64,000 bases of DNA from Bdellovibrio bacteriovorus (GCF_001592735.1 NZ_LUKE01000002.1:62001-126000); one strand, 5' to 3'; counted from the stretch's first letter, positions 35,569 to 44,077 are shown. Numbers and translations are program-made. Notes: a model not told the origin generated them from the letters alone.

Positions 35569-37050
35569 TCAAGTGAACTTCGATGACACAATCCAATCTT
35601 TAAATTCTTGCTTCAAAAACTTTCGATCAATCTTGCCATTTATATTCAAAGGAAATGAGTTTTTCGCAAAAATCTTCCTCGGTATCGCATATTCCGGCAA
35701 TATCTGAGAGAGTTCTACTTTAAGCTGTTGTTCATTGATAACCGCCGCTTCAACAAAAACGGCGACAACTGCATTTCCATGATTGTCATGCTCAAAAACC
35801 GCGACAGTGCTCTTTGCGCAGATTTTAGAACATGCATTTTCGATTTCCCCAAGTTCAACGCGAAAGCCTTGAATCTTAACTTGCTGATCGACCCGGCCAC
35901 AAAAGAAATAATCACCAGCAGCATCCCTAATGGCAATGTCACCAGTCTTATAAAAGCGTTCTCCACTAGACGTTTTAAAAAATGCTTTCTTCGTATTTTC
36001 CGGATCCAGATACCCAGGAGTTACTTGAGCCCCCCCAAGGCAAAGTTGTCCCTCGCACCCTGAGCCTTCGACAACATTTTCACTGTCATCAATAAGCATT
36101 AATTTTGTATGAGCCATAGGCTTACCAATCGCCAATATGCCATTTCGAGCAGAAGGCGTACTGCATTCAAAAGCCGCACAGTAAATTGTGGCTTCAGTGG
36201 GACCATAGAAGTTCCAATGCTCGGCATTGGCGCAGGATTTTTTCCACAGCGAAAGATCTTGCTCCAAAAGTGCTTCACCACAAAACGTAGAATATCGAAG
36301 TTCCGGAAAACTAACTCGCGGAAGATAAGGACGAAGAAAATTTATAATAGATGGCACCATAAGCGCATAAGTTATGCGCTCATCTTTTAACGTTTTATAG
36401 ACTGATAGATACTTCGCATTTCCACTTTTTAAAGGATAAACAGATCCACCGACCAGTAACGGCAGCAAATAGGAGACGACGGAAAGATCAAATGAAAAAT
36501 CAAACATTTGAAGAAACCGGTCAGAAGCACTCAGATGCAATCCGAGCTTTGCATGTGCATCGAAGAAGGACTCCAAATTACCTATAGATATAGGCACACC
36601 CTTTGGAACGCCAGTGGATCCGGATGTAAATAAAATATAGGCAATCTGCTCTGGATAAACCCCCGGCGAGGGACTTTTATCAACAAGCTCATTCGAATTT
36701 ACAAAATTGATCGTAAGGTCTTTAAAAACGTCCTTGGCCTCAATATCACTAAAAAACAAAAACCTTATTTCAGCTGCCACGATGATGTTTTTATTTTTTT
36801 CTGGAGGCTGACTACTTAAAATTGGAACAAAGGTATTGCCCGAAAAAAGTACGCCCAAGATCGTCGCATAGGTTAGAAAATCCTGCTGCGCCAAAACTCC
36901 AATTCTTTCGTTTTTTCGACCGCTCAGAAAACTTGCGATTTCCTGAATCTTTTCCCCTAATTCAAAATAAGTGTAATGGCGCTCATCAAAAACAAAGGCC
37001 GTGGCCTGGGGTGAGCGTTTGATATTCTCCAGAATTTGGTTCAAAATCAT
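35569..37050 (-). CDS. DltA-like amino acid adenylation enzyme
   Basis: This 493-residue stand-alone adenylate-forming enzyme activates an amino acid with ATP and loads it on a carrier protein. Visible motifs are the P-loop FTSGSTGVPKG (141-151), FYGPTEAT (281-288), YKTGD (367-371), GRVDQQVKIQGFRVE (385-399) and C-terminal lysine in NGKIDR (Lys473). STFCGEALL around Cys257 matches the FCGE of DltA, where this Cys lines the D-Ala pocket (established for Bacillus DltA). So a small amino acid is likely. I start at ATG 37050 with GGAAG upstream. It is divergent from the formyltransferase and carrier-protein genes. Confidence 0.88.
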   Translation of the reverse strand: MILNQILENIKRSPQATAFVFDERHYTYFELGEKIQEIASFLSGRKNERIGVLAQQDFLTYATILGVLFSGNTFVPILSSQPPEKNKNIIVAAEIRFLFFSDIEAKDVFKDLTINFVNSNELVDKSPSPGVYPEQIAYILFTSGSTGVPKGVPISIGNLESFFDAHAKLGLHLSASDRFLQMFDFSFDLSVVSYLLPLLVGGSVYPLKSGNAKYLSVYKTLKDERITYALMVPSIINFLRPYLPRVSFPELRYSTFCGEALLEQDLSLWKKSCANAEHWNFYGPTEATIYCAAFECSTPSARNGILAIGKPMAHTKLMLIDDSENVVEGSGCEGQLCLGGAQVTPGYLDPENTKKAFFKTSSGERFYKTGDIAIRDAAGDYFFCGRVDQQVKIQGFRVELGEIENACSKICAKSTVAVFEHDNHGNAVVAVFVEAAVINEQQLKVELSQILPEYAIPRKIFAKNSFPLNINGKIDRKFLKQEFKDWIVSSKFT

Positions 37051-37100
37051 GGTTCTTCCAGTCATATACAGGATAGCTTTTAGTACCAGAGAGGCAAATT

Positions 37101-38051
37101 TTGGGCAATTTTAAAAAAAAGGTGGTTTTGATCGGCAACGGCATGCTCCCTTCCCTTTGCGCGAAGCATCTAATTGAACGGCCCGATGTGGACCTCAGCT
37201 TTATTGTGGTCGACGACAGCCCTCAACGCTATGGTACTGGACTTGAAAATGCCGCTGAAAAATTCAATATCCCCTTTAAAAAAGTTCAGAAGATTCGCGG
37301 TTCTGAGATAGAACGAAGAGTTCAAGAACTAAGGCCGAATTTCTTACTCAGTATTTGTAATTCTCAAATCTTAAGGCCCGAACTTCTTTCTGCCTGCGAA
37401 GTGGCAATTAACTTTCACAATTCACTTCTTCCTACTTACGCGGGATCGAACTCTTGCACTTGGGCTATTTTCAAAGGCGAAAAAAATTTCGGGGTCACAT
37501 TCCATCTCATTGAGGGCGAGGTAGATTCCGGTGCTATCATCCTGCAAAAGTCATATCCGATCCCGGACAACGCCACAGCAGGACACCTTTTACTGACCGG
37601 AGCTCACAGAGGATTTGAACTCTTCAAAGAAGGGATCGATTTAGTTTTAAATAATATCATGCCCCCCCGCCACCAACAATTAACCGAAAGAACTTACTTC
37701 ACCGCAAAAGAAAGACCAAATGACGGCTGGTTCAATTTTCACTGGTCCACATCCGAATGTCTGCGCTTCTTGAGGGCTTTCGATTATGGCCCTCTGCAAA
37801 GCCCCGTAGGACTTCCGAGAATTAAGATAAAGGATAAGATTCTGTATGTCTCTACAGGCCGTGAGTCTAAATCTCCAGTACCGAATATACCAGAAGGAAG
37901 CATTCATCTGATCGATGACGGCATCACCGTAAGAGTTAAGGACGGCTTAATTGAATTGACTTCATTTTTTACAGAAGATATGAGGAAGCTAAGTTTGTCA
38001 GAAGTAATTGCTGAATATAAAATCCAAGACAAGATGATTTTGTCTAATTGA
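37101..38051 (+). CDS. N10-formyl-THF formyltransferase family protein
   Basis: This 316-residue protein has the Met-tRNA formyltransferase-type catalytic set in INFHNSLLPTYAG: Asn104 and His106, plus Asp142 in GEVDSGAI. Its C-terminal ~110 residues are unlike the tRNA-binding domain of true Met-tRNA formyltransferase and are closer in length to sugar N-formyltransferases. It could formylate a dTDP-amino sugar from the neighbouring Fdt-like genes, or an aminoacyl carrier protein, as the F domain of LgrA does on its carrier domain. The TTG start has GAGAGG 7 bases upstream. The adenylation gene is divergent (51-base gap). A run of seven C residues is at 37662-37668. Confidence 0.85.
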   Translation: MGNFKKKVVLIGNGMLPSLCAKHLIERPDVDLSFIVVDDSPQRYGTGLENAAEKFNIPFKKVQKIRGSEIERRVQELRPNFLLSICNSQILRPELLSACEVAINFHNSLLPTYAGSNSCTWAIFKGEKNFGVTFHLIEGEVDSGAIILQKSYPIPDNATAGHLLLTGAHRGFELFKEGIDLVLNNIMPPRHQQLTERTYFTAKERPNDGWFNFHWSTSECLRFLRAFDYGPLQSPVGLPRIKIKDKILYVSTGRESKSPVPNIPEGSIHLIDDGITVRVKDGLIELTSFFTEDMRKLSLSEVIAEYKIQDKMILSN

Positions 38052-38072
38052 AGTCTGAGAGAAATAGCACTA

Positions 38073-38315
38073 ATGAACCATAACGAAATACTTGAACAAC
38101 TCACGCCGATTTTTGCTAAAGTCTTCTTCGATGAATCCATTAAAATTTCAGAAAAAACGACGGCTGCTGATGTCGTGGGATGGGATTCGTTGAATCATGT
38201 TGCCTTGATTTCTGAAGTTGAAAATCATTTCAACGTACAATTTGATATCGATGATATAGTTTCCATGAAAAATGTTGGCGACATGGTCGCCCTTATTCAA
38301 AAGAATGTGGACTAG
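38073..38315 (+). CDS. Acyl carrier protein (DltC-like)
   Basis: This 80-residue carrier has four-helix ACP features and the phosphopantetheine attachment Ser39 in VVGWDSLNHVAL. It is acidic and compact, as expected for a stand-alone carrier. It starts 22 bases after the formyltransferase stop on the same strand, so those two are probably one transcript. The adenylation enzyme and MBOAT genes flank the pair. The end overlaps the DltD-like gene by four bases, tail to tail. In Dlt systems the carrier brings an aminoacyl thioester to DltB. Confidence 0.9.
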   Translation: MNHNEILEQLTPIFAKVFFDESIKISEKTTAADVVGWDSLNHVALISEVENHFNVQFDIDDIVSMKNVGDMVALIQKNVD

Positions 38316-39379
38316 TTCCGCGATTGACTAGATTGTCTTTGGGACATGTTTTCTAATAAAAAGTCGGTTACAATTTTTCGGCCCGGACTTAGAACATGCC
38401 CACCGTCATAAAAGTACTCATCTGGAACAATATCAGAAATATCCATAATCTCTGATACTTCAGAACTACTCTTTAAAACATTATATAGCGAAGACTTTAG
38501 CCACTCCAGACGCTTGTCATTCCTAAGAGCAGAGTGCTCCGGAAGCATCAGAACAACAACCTTCCCATTTTTTGACATAGAACCTAAGTCCTTTAACGCT
38601 CTTTTTAAACTTTCTGTAGAACTTAAATCCGGTCTAAAATCGCTTTTTTCTAAATGTTTTAGTAGCTCTTTTATCCGCAAACTCTGGTTGACGGGGTCAT
38701 AAGACTTATCGCCATAAAGAAATTCTGACCTTGGGGAAAACTTAAGTAGGTCTTCAGGCACACTCGAGACTTTATCTGAATAAATGAAATCATGCAATTT
38801 TAAGCAAGCCAGTCTTACCATCTGCCCTACTCGCCATGTGTACAAAGATAGCGGAAATATGTCGTTAGCAATTAACTTTCTTTTCAATTGTTCTCGAGAA
38901 CCCTCCACCTCTACGGAAAGTAAGTCACCCTGTGCAGAAAAAGTCATTAGATCATCAATACCTGAATGGAGTGTACTTAAGTAACCTGGACGCAAAATAT
39001 ATGACTGAAGGCCCACGAATACATAGTCACTCCGGCTGCCATACTTCTTAAACAACTGACTAAACAACTCTAAACTTGGCGCGAGGCCGTCAAAGGCGCC
39101 AGTTCCAAGATTTGTGTATTTAAATCCATCACGTCCAGCGTTTAATACATCTTCGTCAAATGCTTCCCGAGCTGAAGAAATACCCATGATCGTAACCAAA
39201 CGGTCTTGAGAATTCATCATTCTCATTTTATAAAATTGATTGTGAAATGCAGTATATGATTTTTCATACAAGCTGGCACTACCTCGGTAGTAGGAAATGA
39301 CGAGTGAGAGACTCCACACCCCAGCAAACACCAGAATCAAAGAAAGCGCGAACTGCGCCGAACGCTTAAAACCCCGCAT
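38312..39379 (-). CDS. DltD-like SGNH membrane protein
   Basis: This 355-residue protein has one N-terminal membrane anchor (residues 8-30) and an extracytoplasmic SGNH/GDSL-like domain. The candidate nucleophile is Ser68 or Ser69 in MGISSAREAF, and DGGHVLSPGR supplies Asp325 and His328. This set resembles DltD, a membrane-bound SGNH protein in D-alanylation. It overlaps the microprotein gene by 14 bases and follows the MBOAT gene. AlgJ/AlgX-type acetyltransferases are the main alternative, but the microprotein and carrier favour a Dlt-type system. Confidence 0.78.
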   Translation of the reverse strand: MRGFKRSAQFALSLILVFAGVWSLSLVISYYRGSASLYEKSYTAFHNQFYKMRMMNSQDRLVTIMGISSAREAFDEDVLNAGRDGFKYTNLGTGAFDGLAPSLELFSQLFKKYGSRSDYVFVGLQSYILRPGYLSTLHSGIDDLMTFSAQGDLLSVEVEGSREQLKRKLIANDIFPLSLYTWRVGQMVRLACLKLHDFIYSDKVSSVPEDLLKFSPRSEFLYGDKSYDPVNQSLRIKELLKHLEKSDFRPDLSSTESLKRALKDLGSMSKNGKVVVLMLPEHSALRNDKRLEWLKSSLYNVLKSSSEVSEIMDISDIVPDEYFYDGGHVLSPGRKIVTDFLLENMSQRQSSQSRN

Positions 39380-39491
39380 ATATAAACGTCAAAATATCTT
39401 TATTATACATGCTCATCGCTAAAAATGCTTTGAGAGTTATGAAGATTATGGTTAAACAAATTTTTCCGACTGTCTTTAGCTCATTCTTCAT
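39366..39491 (-). CDS. DltX-like microprotein ending FIYAGF
   Basis: The 41-residue protein starts at ATG 39491, two bases after the MBOAT stop, and overlaps the DltD-like start by 14 bases. It has one hydrophobic helix at about 7-27 and ends in FIYAGF (36-41). DltX of Gram-positive dlt operons is a ~50-residue membrane microprotein with a conserved FIYNxF C-terminus whose Tyr is proposed to carry the acyl group. Here Tyr38 occupies that place and Ala replaces the Asn. The location between DltB- and DltD-like genes makes the identification strong despite the short length. A longer 70-codon reading from 39578 overlaps the MBOAT gene and is less likely. Confidence 0.72.
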   Translation of the reverse strand: MKNELKTVGKICLTIIFITLKAFLAMSMYNKDILTFIYAGF

Positions 39492-39493
39492 TT

Positions 39494-40636
39494 CTATTTT
39501 CCCAACATCAGGTTCATAGCAGGATGAATCGCCAATGAAATCATAATAAAAGTATACACGGGACCTAAAAGCTTCCAAACGATTACCACGTAATTATTTT
39601 TATCCCACCCCTTCTTTTTTATGAGGTCGAATGCAAACTTCTCCACCGTGATAATTATTCCCAGAAGAATTCCCCAAACTAAAAAACGGAAATGAAACCC
39701 ATGCCACGCCCCAATGAAGACGAAGGATACAAATAAGACAAAGGCATTAAAATAAAGCAACTGCTCAACTGTTCGTCTTTTTGACCGAGTGTACTTCATC
39801 TGCATTGGAAAATAGATATTCCGTCGTATCCAATCCCCTAAAGACATGTGCCATCTATTGTAAAAACTAGAAACGCTCGGTGCAGAAAAGGGGCTTCGAA
39901 AATTTTCAGGAGTATAAAGTCCTAATATTCGCCCTGCACCCATCGCAATCAATGTATATCCCGCAAAGTCAAAAAAAGTATAAATGAAGATAACACCAGT
40001 ATCTAAAACGGTTTTTGATACGATATCACCATTGCCAAAATAAATAATTCTTACAACCTCTGCGCAGAAAAGCTTATAGAAGAACCCCGTTACCAGTAAG
40101 TTTATCGCATTTAAAACGCCCGAAAAATTTTCACAAGGGTCCCGTTCACTGAAGCTTTCACAAAATTTTTTAAAAGGGGCTATGGGACCAGCAAAATGCA
40201 TATTAATGGGCATCAGGTAAGATAATAAAAAAGCGAAGTTCAGAGTGTCATGTCTCGTTTTTTTTACTTTAAGAATATTGAACGCATCTATGGCCCTAAG
40301 AAAAATATACGAGTACGGAATTATAAGGAGTGCATTCCACAAAGATTTTTCTTGGGCCAAACTAAGAAGCTTGTAAACACAGAAAAAGATCACTAGAGCC
40401 ATCGGCAGGAATATAGATATCCTAGGGAGCTTTTCGACCATTCTTGCGGAAAAGAACAGCACCGTTGAAAGCAGTAGCAAAAACAATGCCTCTTTCCATC
40501 CAAGGAATACCCACAACAATGCAAAATTAACCAATCCGGTAAGCCAAATTTTTAACGATAAATTACTGAATGATCTTAAAAAAACCCCGCATCCAATAAT
40601 ACAGATCCAAAATGTGGGATTTAAGAAAAGATTCAT
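39494..40636 (-). CDS. DltB-like MBOAT acyltransferase
   Basis: This 380-residue polytopic protein of the membrane-bound O-acyltransferase family has about 11 hydrophobic segments, SSFYNRWHMSLGDWIRRN at about 256-273 and the catalytic His312 in GAWHGFHFRFLVWG. DltB takes an aminoacyl group from carrier protein in the cytoplasm and passes it across the membrane through DltX. This gene is followed by the DltX- and DltD-like genes, matching the order of the transfer apparatus. AGGA lies six bases before ATG. AlgI-type acetyltransferases share the fold, so the Dlt link depends on neighbours. Confidence 0.9.
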   Translation of the reverse strand: MNLFLNPTFWICIIGCGVFLRSFSNLSLKIWLTGLVNFALLWVFLGWKEALFLLLLSTVLFFSARMVEKLPRISIFLPMALVIFFCVYKLLSLAQEKSLWNALLIIPYSYIFLRAIDAFNILKVKKTRHDTLNFAFLLSYLMPINMHFAGPIAPFKKFCESFSERDPCENFSGVLNAINLLVTGFFYKLFCAEVVRIIYFGNGDIVSKTVLDTGVIFIYTFFDFAGYTLIAMGAGRILGLYTPENFRSPFSAPSVSSFYNRWHMSLGDWIRRNIYFPMQMKYTRSKRRTVEQLLYFNAFVLFVSFVFIGAWHGFHFRFLVWGILLGIIITVEKFAFDLIKKKGWDKNNYVVIVWKLLGPVYTFIMISLAIHPAMNLMLGK

Positions 40637-40658
40637 AAATTATCCTATACCTGTCTAT

Positions 40659-41783
40659 TCAGGATGTGACCGCTCTAACACTTTCAATGACATAAGCGAC
40701 ATCGGAGTCACTCAAATCGACATGCAATGGCAATGACATCAGGGACCGCCCTAAACTCTCAGCCTTAGGTAAAGCGTAAGAAGATCGATACAATGACAAC
40801 AAATGATTGGGGAAATAGTGCGCGCCGGTCGCCACGCCTCTGGCGCTTAGAGAGTTGGCCACTTCTTCACGATCACCATCAATTTTCACGACGAAAATGT
40901 GGGGTACTATGGTTCGAAAATCTATGTCCAGAAGATGAACACTCTTTATCCCACGCAAGCCTTGAACATACTGCTGCGCAATCTCTCGACGACGTTTTGA
41001 AAACTGATCAATTTTCTTTAGCTGTTCGCGACCAATTGCCGCCATGAGATCACTCATGTGATAGCGAAACCCTTGATGTTTTACATCAAACACCCAGGAG
41101 CGAGCACCTTGGTATCTTTTTTCTGTGTCCTTTTCTACGCCCAAAAGTCGAGCGTCACGAACTCTCTGCGCCAGAACAGGGTCCGCAGTGACAATAACTC
41201 CCCCTTCGCCGCTGGTAATATTTTTGATACCGTCAAGACTGAAGCAAACAATGTCTCCCTCACGGCCAACTCTGCTCCCCTTACGGTCGCCACCTAAAGA
41301 TTGAGCGGCATCCTCAATCACTCGTAAATTATATTTTCTTGCGAAACCATAAACTTCATCGATGTATTTCGCACTACTCGCATAATGGACCGGCATGATT
41401 GCCTTTGTCTTGGAGGTAATGCGTCTTTCTGCATCTTCTAAGTCAATAAAGACACTAGATTCTTCAACATCACAGGCAATCGGCTTAGCTCCCACTGCTG
41501 AGATCGCTTGATAGCTGGCTACATAAGTGATTGACGGAACCAAAACTTCATCATCACTTTTTAAATCTAAACAGAGAGCCGCAAGATGCAAAGCGGCAGT
41601 GCCCGTATTCACGCAAATAACTTCCAGGTCAGTATCAAGGTACTTTTTGAGCTCCTGTTCAAAAAGCTGAACCTCTTTGCCCATCCCTAAGTATTCATTA
41701 TCCAGGACGCGACAGACGGCATCTTTTTCTTCTTGTCCGACAGAGCATTTAGAAAGGCGAATTTTACGGATTTCACCACTCAT
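40659..41783 (-). CDS. DegT-family sugar aminotransferase near CDP-sugar genes
   Basis: This 374-residue PLP enzyme has VNTGTAALHLAALCLDL, EDAAQSLGGDRKGSR and PLP lysine in FSLDGIKNITSGEGG. The lysine argues against a RfbH/ColD-like dehydratase, which carries His there. I start at ATG 41783 with GAGGAG upstream; the frame from 41798 is a TTG and longer. It is downstream of RfbF, RfbG and a cupin, so a CDP-4-amino-4,6-dideoxyhexose is a reasonable product. It leads directly into the MBOAT-DltX-DltD-like genes (22-base gap). Confidence 0.88.
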   Translation of the reverse strand: MSGEIRKIRLSKCSVGQEEKDAVCRVLDNEYLGMGKEVQLFEQELKKYLDTDLEVICVNTGTAALHLAALCLDLKSDDEVLVPSITYVASYQAISAVGAKPIACDVEESSVFIDLEDAERRITSKTKAIMPVHYASSAKYIDEVYGFARKYNLRVIEDAAQSLGGDRKGSRVGREGDIVCFSLDGIKNITSGEGGVIVTADPVLAQRVRDARLLGVEKDTEKRYQGARSWVFDVKHQGFRYHMSDLMAAIGREQLKKIDQFSKRRREIAQQYVQGLRGIKSVHLLDIDFRTIVPHIFVVKIDGDREEVANSLSARGVATGAHYFPNHLLSLYRSSYALPKAESLGRSLMSLPLHVDLSDSDVAYVIESVRAVTS

Positions 41784-42201
41784 AAGAAATCTCCTCAATC
41801 GGAGCGTTTACAGCTTCACTTGGATCATGTTCAATGTTGGCAATATTTAAAAGAATATTTGATTCAATTCCGATGCCTTGAAAAGCCAACCACAAACCGG
41901 GTGAAACCACCAAACGAGCGTAATTCTTTTGCGACAAAGTGACCTCAAAGAACTCGCCTGACGAGGCGCTGTCTTGTCTATCGTCGTATATGACGAAACG
42001 TACTTCTCCGCTTATGACAATTAAACTTAGAGTCATCCGTGTATGTTTTTTCCAGCCTTTCCTAGCCCCTTCGTAAACGGAAGAAAAATAGGCTTCGCCA
42101 AAGCCTGCAAAAGAGTTTTCCGAGGCTTTCAGGCCGTGAAACACGTCGCCTAAGGGATTGGCAATTCTTTTTAAGGGTATAAGTTGCACCCCTTCTAGCA
42201 T
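41773..42201 (-). CDS. RmlC/WxcM-like cupin epimerase
   Basis: This ~142-residue cupin has MLEGVQLIPLKRIANPLGDV, YFSSVYEGARKGWKKHTRMT (His in a basic patch) and VVSPGLWLAFQGIGIESN. It is related to dTDP-4-dehydrorhamnose 3,5-epimerase but shorter and with altered active-site region. I start at ATG 42201, overlapping the RfbG stop by 7 bases; an upstream frame to 42360 would overlap by 166 bases. Probable role is epimerisation or isomerisation of CDP-4-keto-6-deoxyglucose made by RfbFG. The exact reaction is not determined. Confidence 0.72.
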   Translation of the reverse strand: MLEGVQLIPLKRIANPLGDVFHGLKASENSFAGFGEAYFSSVYEGARKGWKKHTRMTLSLIVISGEVRFVIYDDRQDSASSGEFFEVTLSQKNYARLVVSPGLWLAFQGIGIESNILLNIANIEHDPSEAVNAPIEEISYEW

Positions 42202-43304
42202 CGAGCCGCCCACTCTATATTTTGTTTTTTTGCCAATTGAACGTATTCGGTGATTTGTTTTGATGTAAAGGCAAACATGTCGCCTTTTTCTTTGTAGTAA
42301 AGACTGTACCAATCCACGACAAAATGAACTGTCTGGTAATAACCCAAAGTAGCTTGCCACTTCATATCGAAAAGAGCCTTGTCACAGTTTAACTTAAGCA
42401 ACCCTGCTTCATTAAACGGACGATTGTCCGTTATTTCGTACGCCTTGTCACTGCTCTCAAATCCCCAACGCATGGACATGTCGATAAGCAAGTCAACCAC
42501 GGTACGATTTTGTTCCGCACGCGGACCAAAGTTATAAGCTTGCCCGTGAAAATCTTGAGATTTGTATAAGTTTTTACCTAGTTCTAAATAGCCACTCAAT
42601 GGCTCAAGAACGTGCTGCCAAGGACGTGTCGCTTTAGGGCTTCGGATGGCCACTTTCTCTCCCGCAGCCCAAGCCCTGGCAATATCTGCGACGATACGAT
42701 CTGCAGCCCAATCGCCCCCGCCGATAACGTTACCTGCGCGTGCGCTGGCTACAACGACGGGATGCCCTTCTTTTTTAAAAAAAGTCTCTACGTACGAATG
42801 AATGACATTTTCAGCGGCGGCCTTAGAGGCACTATATATATCTTTGCCACCTAAGTGATCGGTTTCCTTATATCCCCAGCACCACTCTACGTTTTCGTAA
42901 CATTTATCGCTAGTGATCATTACTGCGACACATTTTTTTGGATAGTCCCTGAGCACGTCTAAAACATGCGCCGTACCCATGACATTACTTTGCAAAGTCC
43001 GAATAGGATCCTGATAGGATTTGGATACAATAGCTTGCGCCGCAAGGTGAAAAACAAAATCAGGCTTTTCGGCATGGATCACATGATAAACTTTGTCTCT
43101 CTCAAGAAGATCAAACTCATAATGCTTAATTTTATCTCGCAGTTTCAAAGTTTCAAATAATGAAGGATTGCTGGGGATATCACAGGATATACCCACAACG
43201 TCCGCTCCCATAGAAAGCAACCATACAGTAAGCCATGAGCCCTTGAAGCCGGTATTCCCAGTGACAACGACCTTTTTGCCCTTATAGATATTTTCGAAAG
43301 ACAT
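42195..43304 (-). CDS. rfbG: CDP-glucose 4,6-dehydratase
   Basis: SDR that converts CDP-glucose to CDP-4-keto-6-deoxyglucose. I start at ATG 43304, sharing a base with the RfbF stop (TAATG) and followed by FENIYKGKKVVVTGNTGFKG; the frame to 43385 is inside rfbF. The 369-residue product has FHLAAQAIVSKSYQDPIRTL, ITSDKCYENVEWCWGYKE (S/T, then Tyr-Lys later in DIYSASKAAAE) and RPWQHVLEPLSGYLELG, all typical of RfbG. It directly follows the RfbF gene. Confidence 0.95.
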   Translation of the reverse strand: MSFENIYKGKKVVVTGNTGFKGSWLTVWLLSMGADVVGISCDIPSNPSLFETLKLRDKIKHYEFDLLERDKVYHVIHAEKPDFVFHLAAQAIVSKSYQDPIRTLQSNVMGTAHVLDVLRDYPKKCVAVMITSDKCYENVEWCWGYKETDHLGGKDIYSASKAAAENVIHSYVETFFKKEGHPVVVASARAGNVIGGGDWAADRIVADIARAWAAGEKVAIRSPKATRPWQHVLEPLSGYLELGKNLYKSQDFHGQAYNFGPRAEQNRTVVDLLIDMSMRWGFESSDKAYEITDNRPFNEAGLLKLNCDKALFDMKWQATLGYYQTVHFVVDWYSLYYKEKGDMFAFTSKQITEYVQLAKKQNIEWAARC

Positions 43305-44077
43305 TACTCCCAGACTTTCCAGCTTGCTTTGCGCTCGCCCCACATTTTTTCTAAAACATCTTTGTCGCGAATAGTATCCATGCAATGCCAGAATCCATCA
43401 TGCTGATACGCCATCAATTCTTGATCTTTTGCCAATCTCTCAAGTGGTTTCTGTTCCAAGATCGTATGATCACCTTCAAGATAATCGAAAACACCCTTGT
43501 TAAAAACAAAGAAGCCCCCGTTAATCCAACCTTCGCCAACCTGAGGCTTTTCATGGAAGTCGATCACCTTACCGCTCTGAATTTCTAAAGCACCAAAGCG
43601 TGCCGGCGGCCGCACCGCTGTTACTGTAGCGATCTTTCCATGAGACTTATGAAACTCTACAAGCTTTTTAATATTCACATCTGATACGCCATCACCATAC
43701 GTAAGCATGAAAGTTTCCTGATCTAGCAGATAAGGCTTCAAGCGAAGAAGCCTTCCGCCAGTCAATGTATCGTGACCGGTGTCGTTAAGATGAACGACCC
43801 AATCTTCGTTCGCAGAGCGACGATAATTTACCTGCCCGTCCTTCATATTCAAAGAAAAGTCCCGAGTTCTGGAAAAGTAATTGAGAAAGAAATCTTTGAT
43901 CACATGGCCTTTGTAGCCTAATGCGGGTAGAAACTCGTTGTATCCGTGAGCTGAGTATATTTTCATAATATGCCACAGAATCGGCATGCCTCCGATTTCC
44001 ACCATCGGCTTGGGCCTTAAAACAGTTTCTTCAGATAATCTCGTGCCTAATCCACCGGCAAGAATGACGACTTTCAT
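43304..44077 (-). CDS. rfbF: Glucose-1-phosphate cytidylyltransferase
   Basis: Makes CDP-glucose from CTP and glucose-1-phosphate. I start at ATG 44077, preceded by AAAGGA at 7 bases; upstream residues to 44176 are not conserved. The 257-residue product has the nucleotide-binding MKVVILAGGLGTRLSEET, RPKPMVEIGGMPILWHIMK and FMLTYGDGVSDVNI typical of RfbF. Divergent from the plus-strand SIS gene, so a shared promoter region lies at 44078-44285. Confidence 0.95.
   Translation of the reverse strand: MKVVILAGGLGTRLSEETVLRPKPMVEIGGMPILWHIMKIYSAHGYNEFLPALGYKGHVIKDFFLNYFSRTRDFSLNMKDGQVNYRRSANEDWVVHLNDTGHDTLTGGRLLRLKPYLLDQETFMLTYGDGVSDVNIKKLVEFHKSHGKIATVTAVRPPARFGALEIQSGKVIDFHEKPQVGEGWINGGFFVFNKGVFDYLEGDHTILEQKPLERLAKDQELMAYQHDGFWHCMDTIRDKDVLEKMWGERKASWKVWE

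Noticed and set aside
37101-38051. Formyltransferase as the housekeeping Met-tRNA formyltransferase
   Set aside because: The C-terminal part does not look like the tRNA-binding domain and it is linked to a carrier protein gene rather than def or rsmB.
39366-39578. 70-residue form of the DltX-like protein
   Set aside because: The first 29 residues overlap the MBOAT C-terminus; the ATG at 39491 gives the expected size and a clean two-base gap.
40659-41783. DegT-like gene as RfbH-type CDP-sugar 3-dehydratase
   Set aside because: The PLP lysine is present in the FSLDGIKNITSGEGG motif; RfbH-like enzymes have His there.
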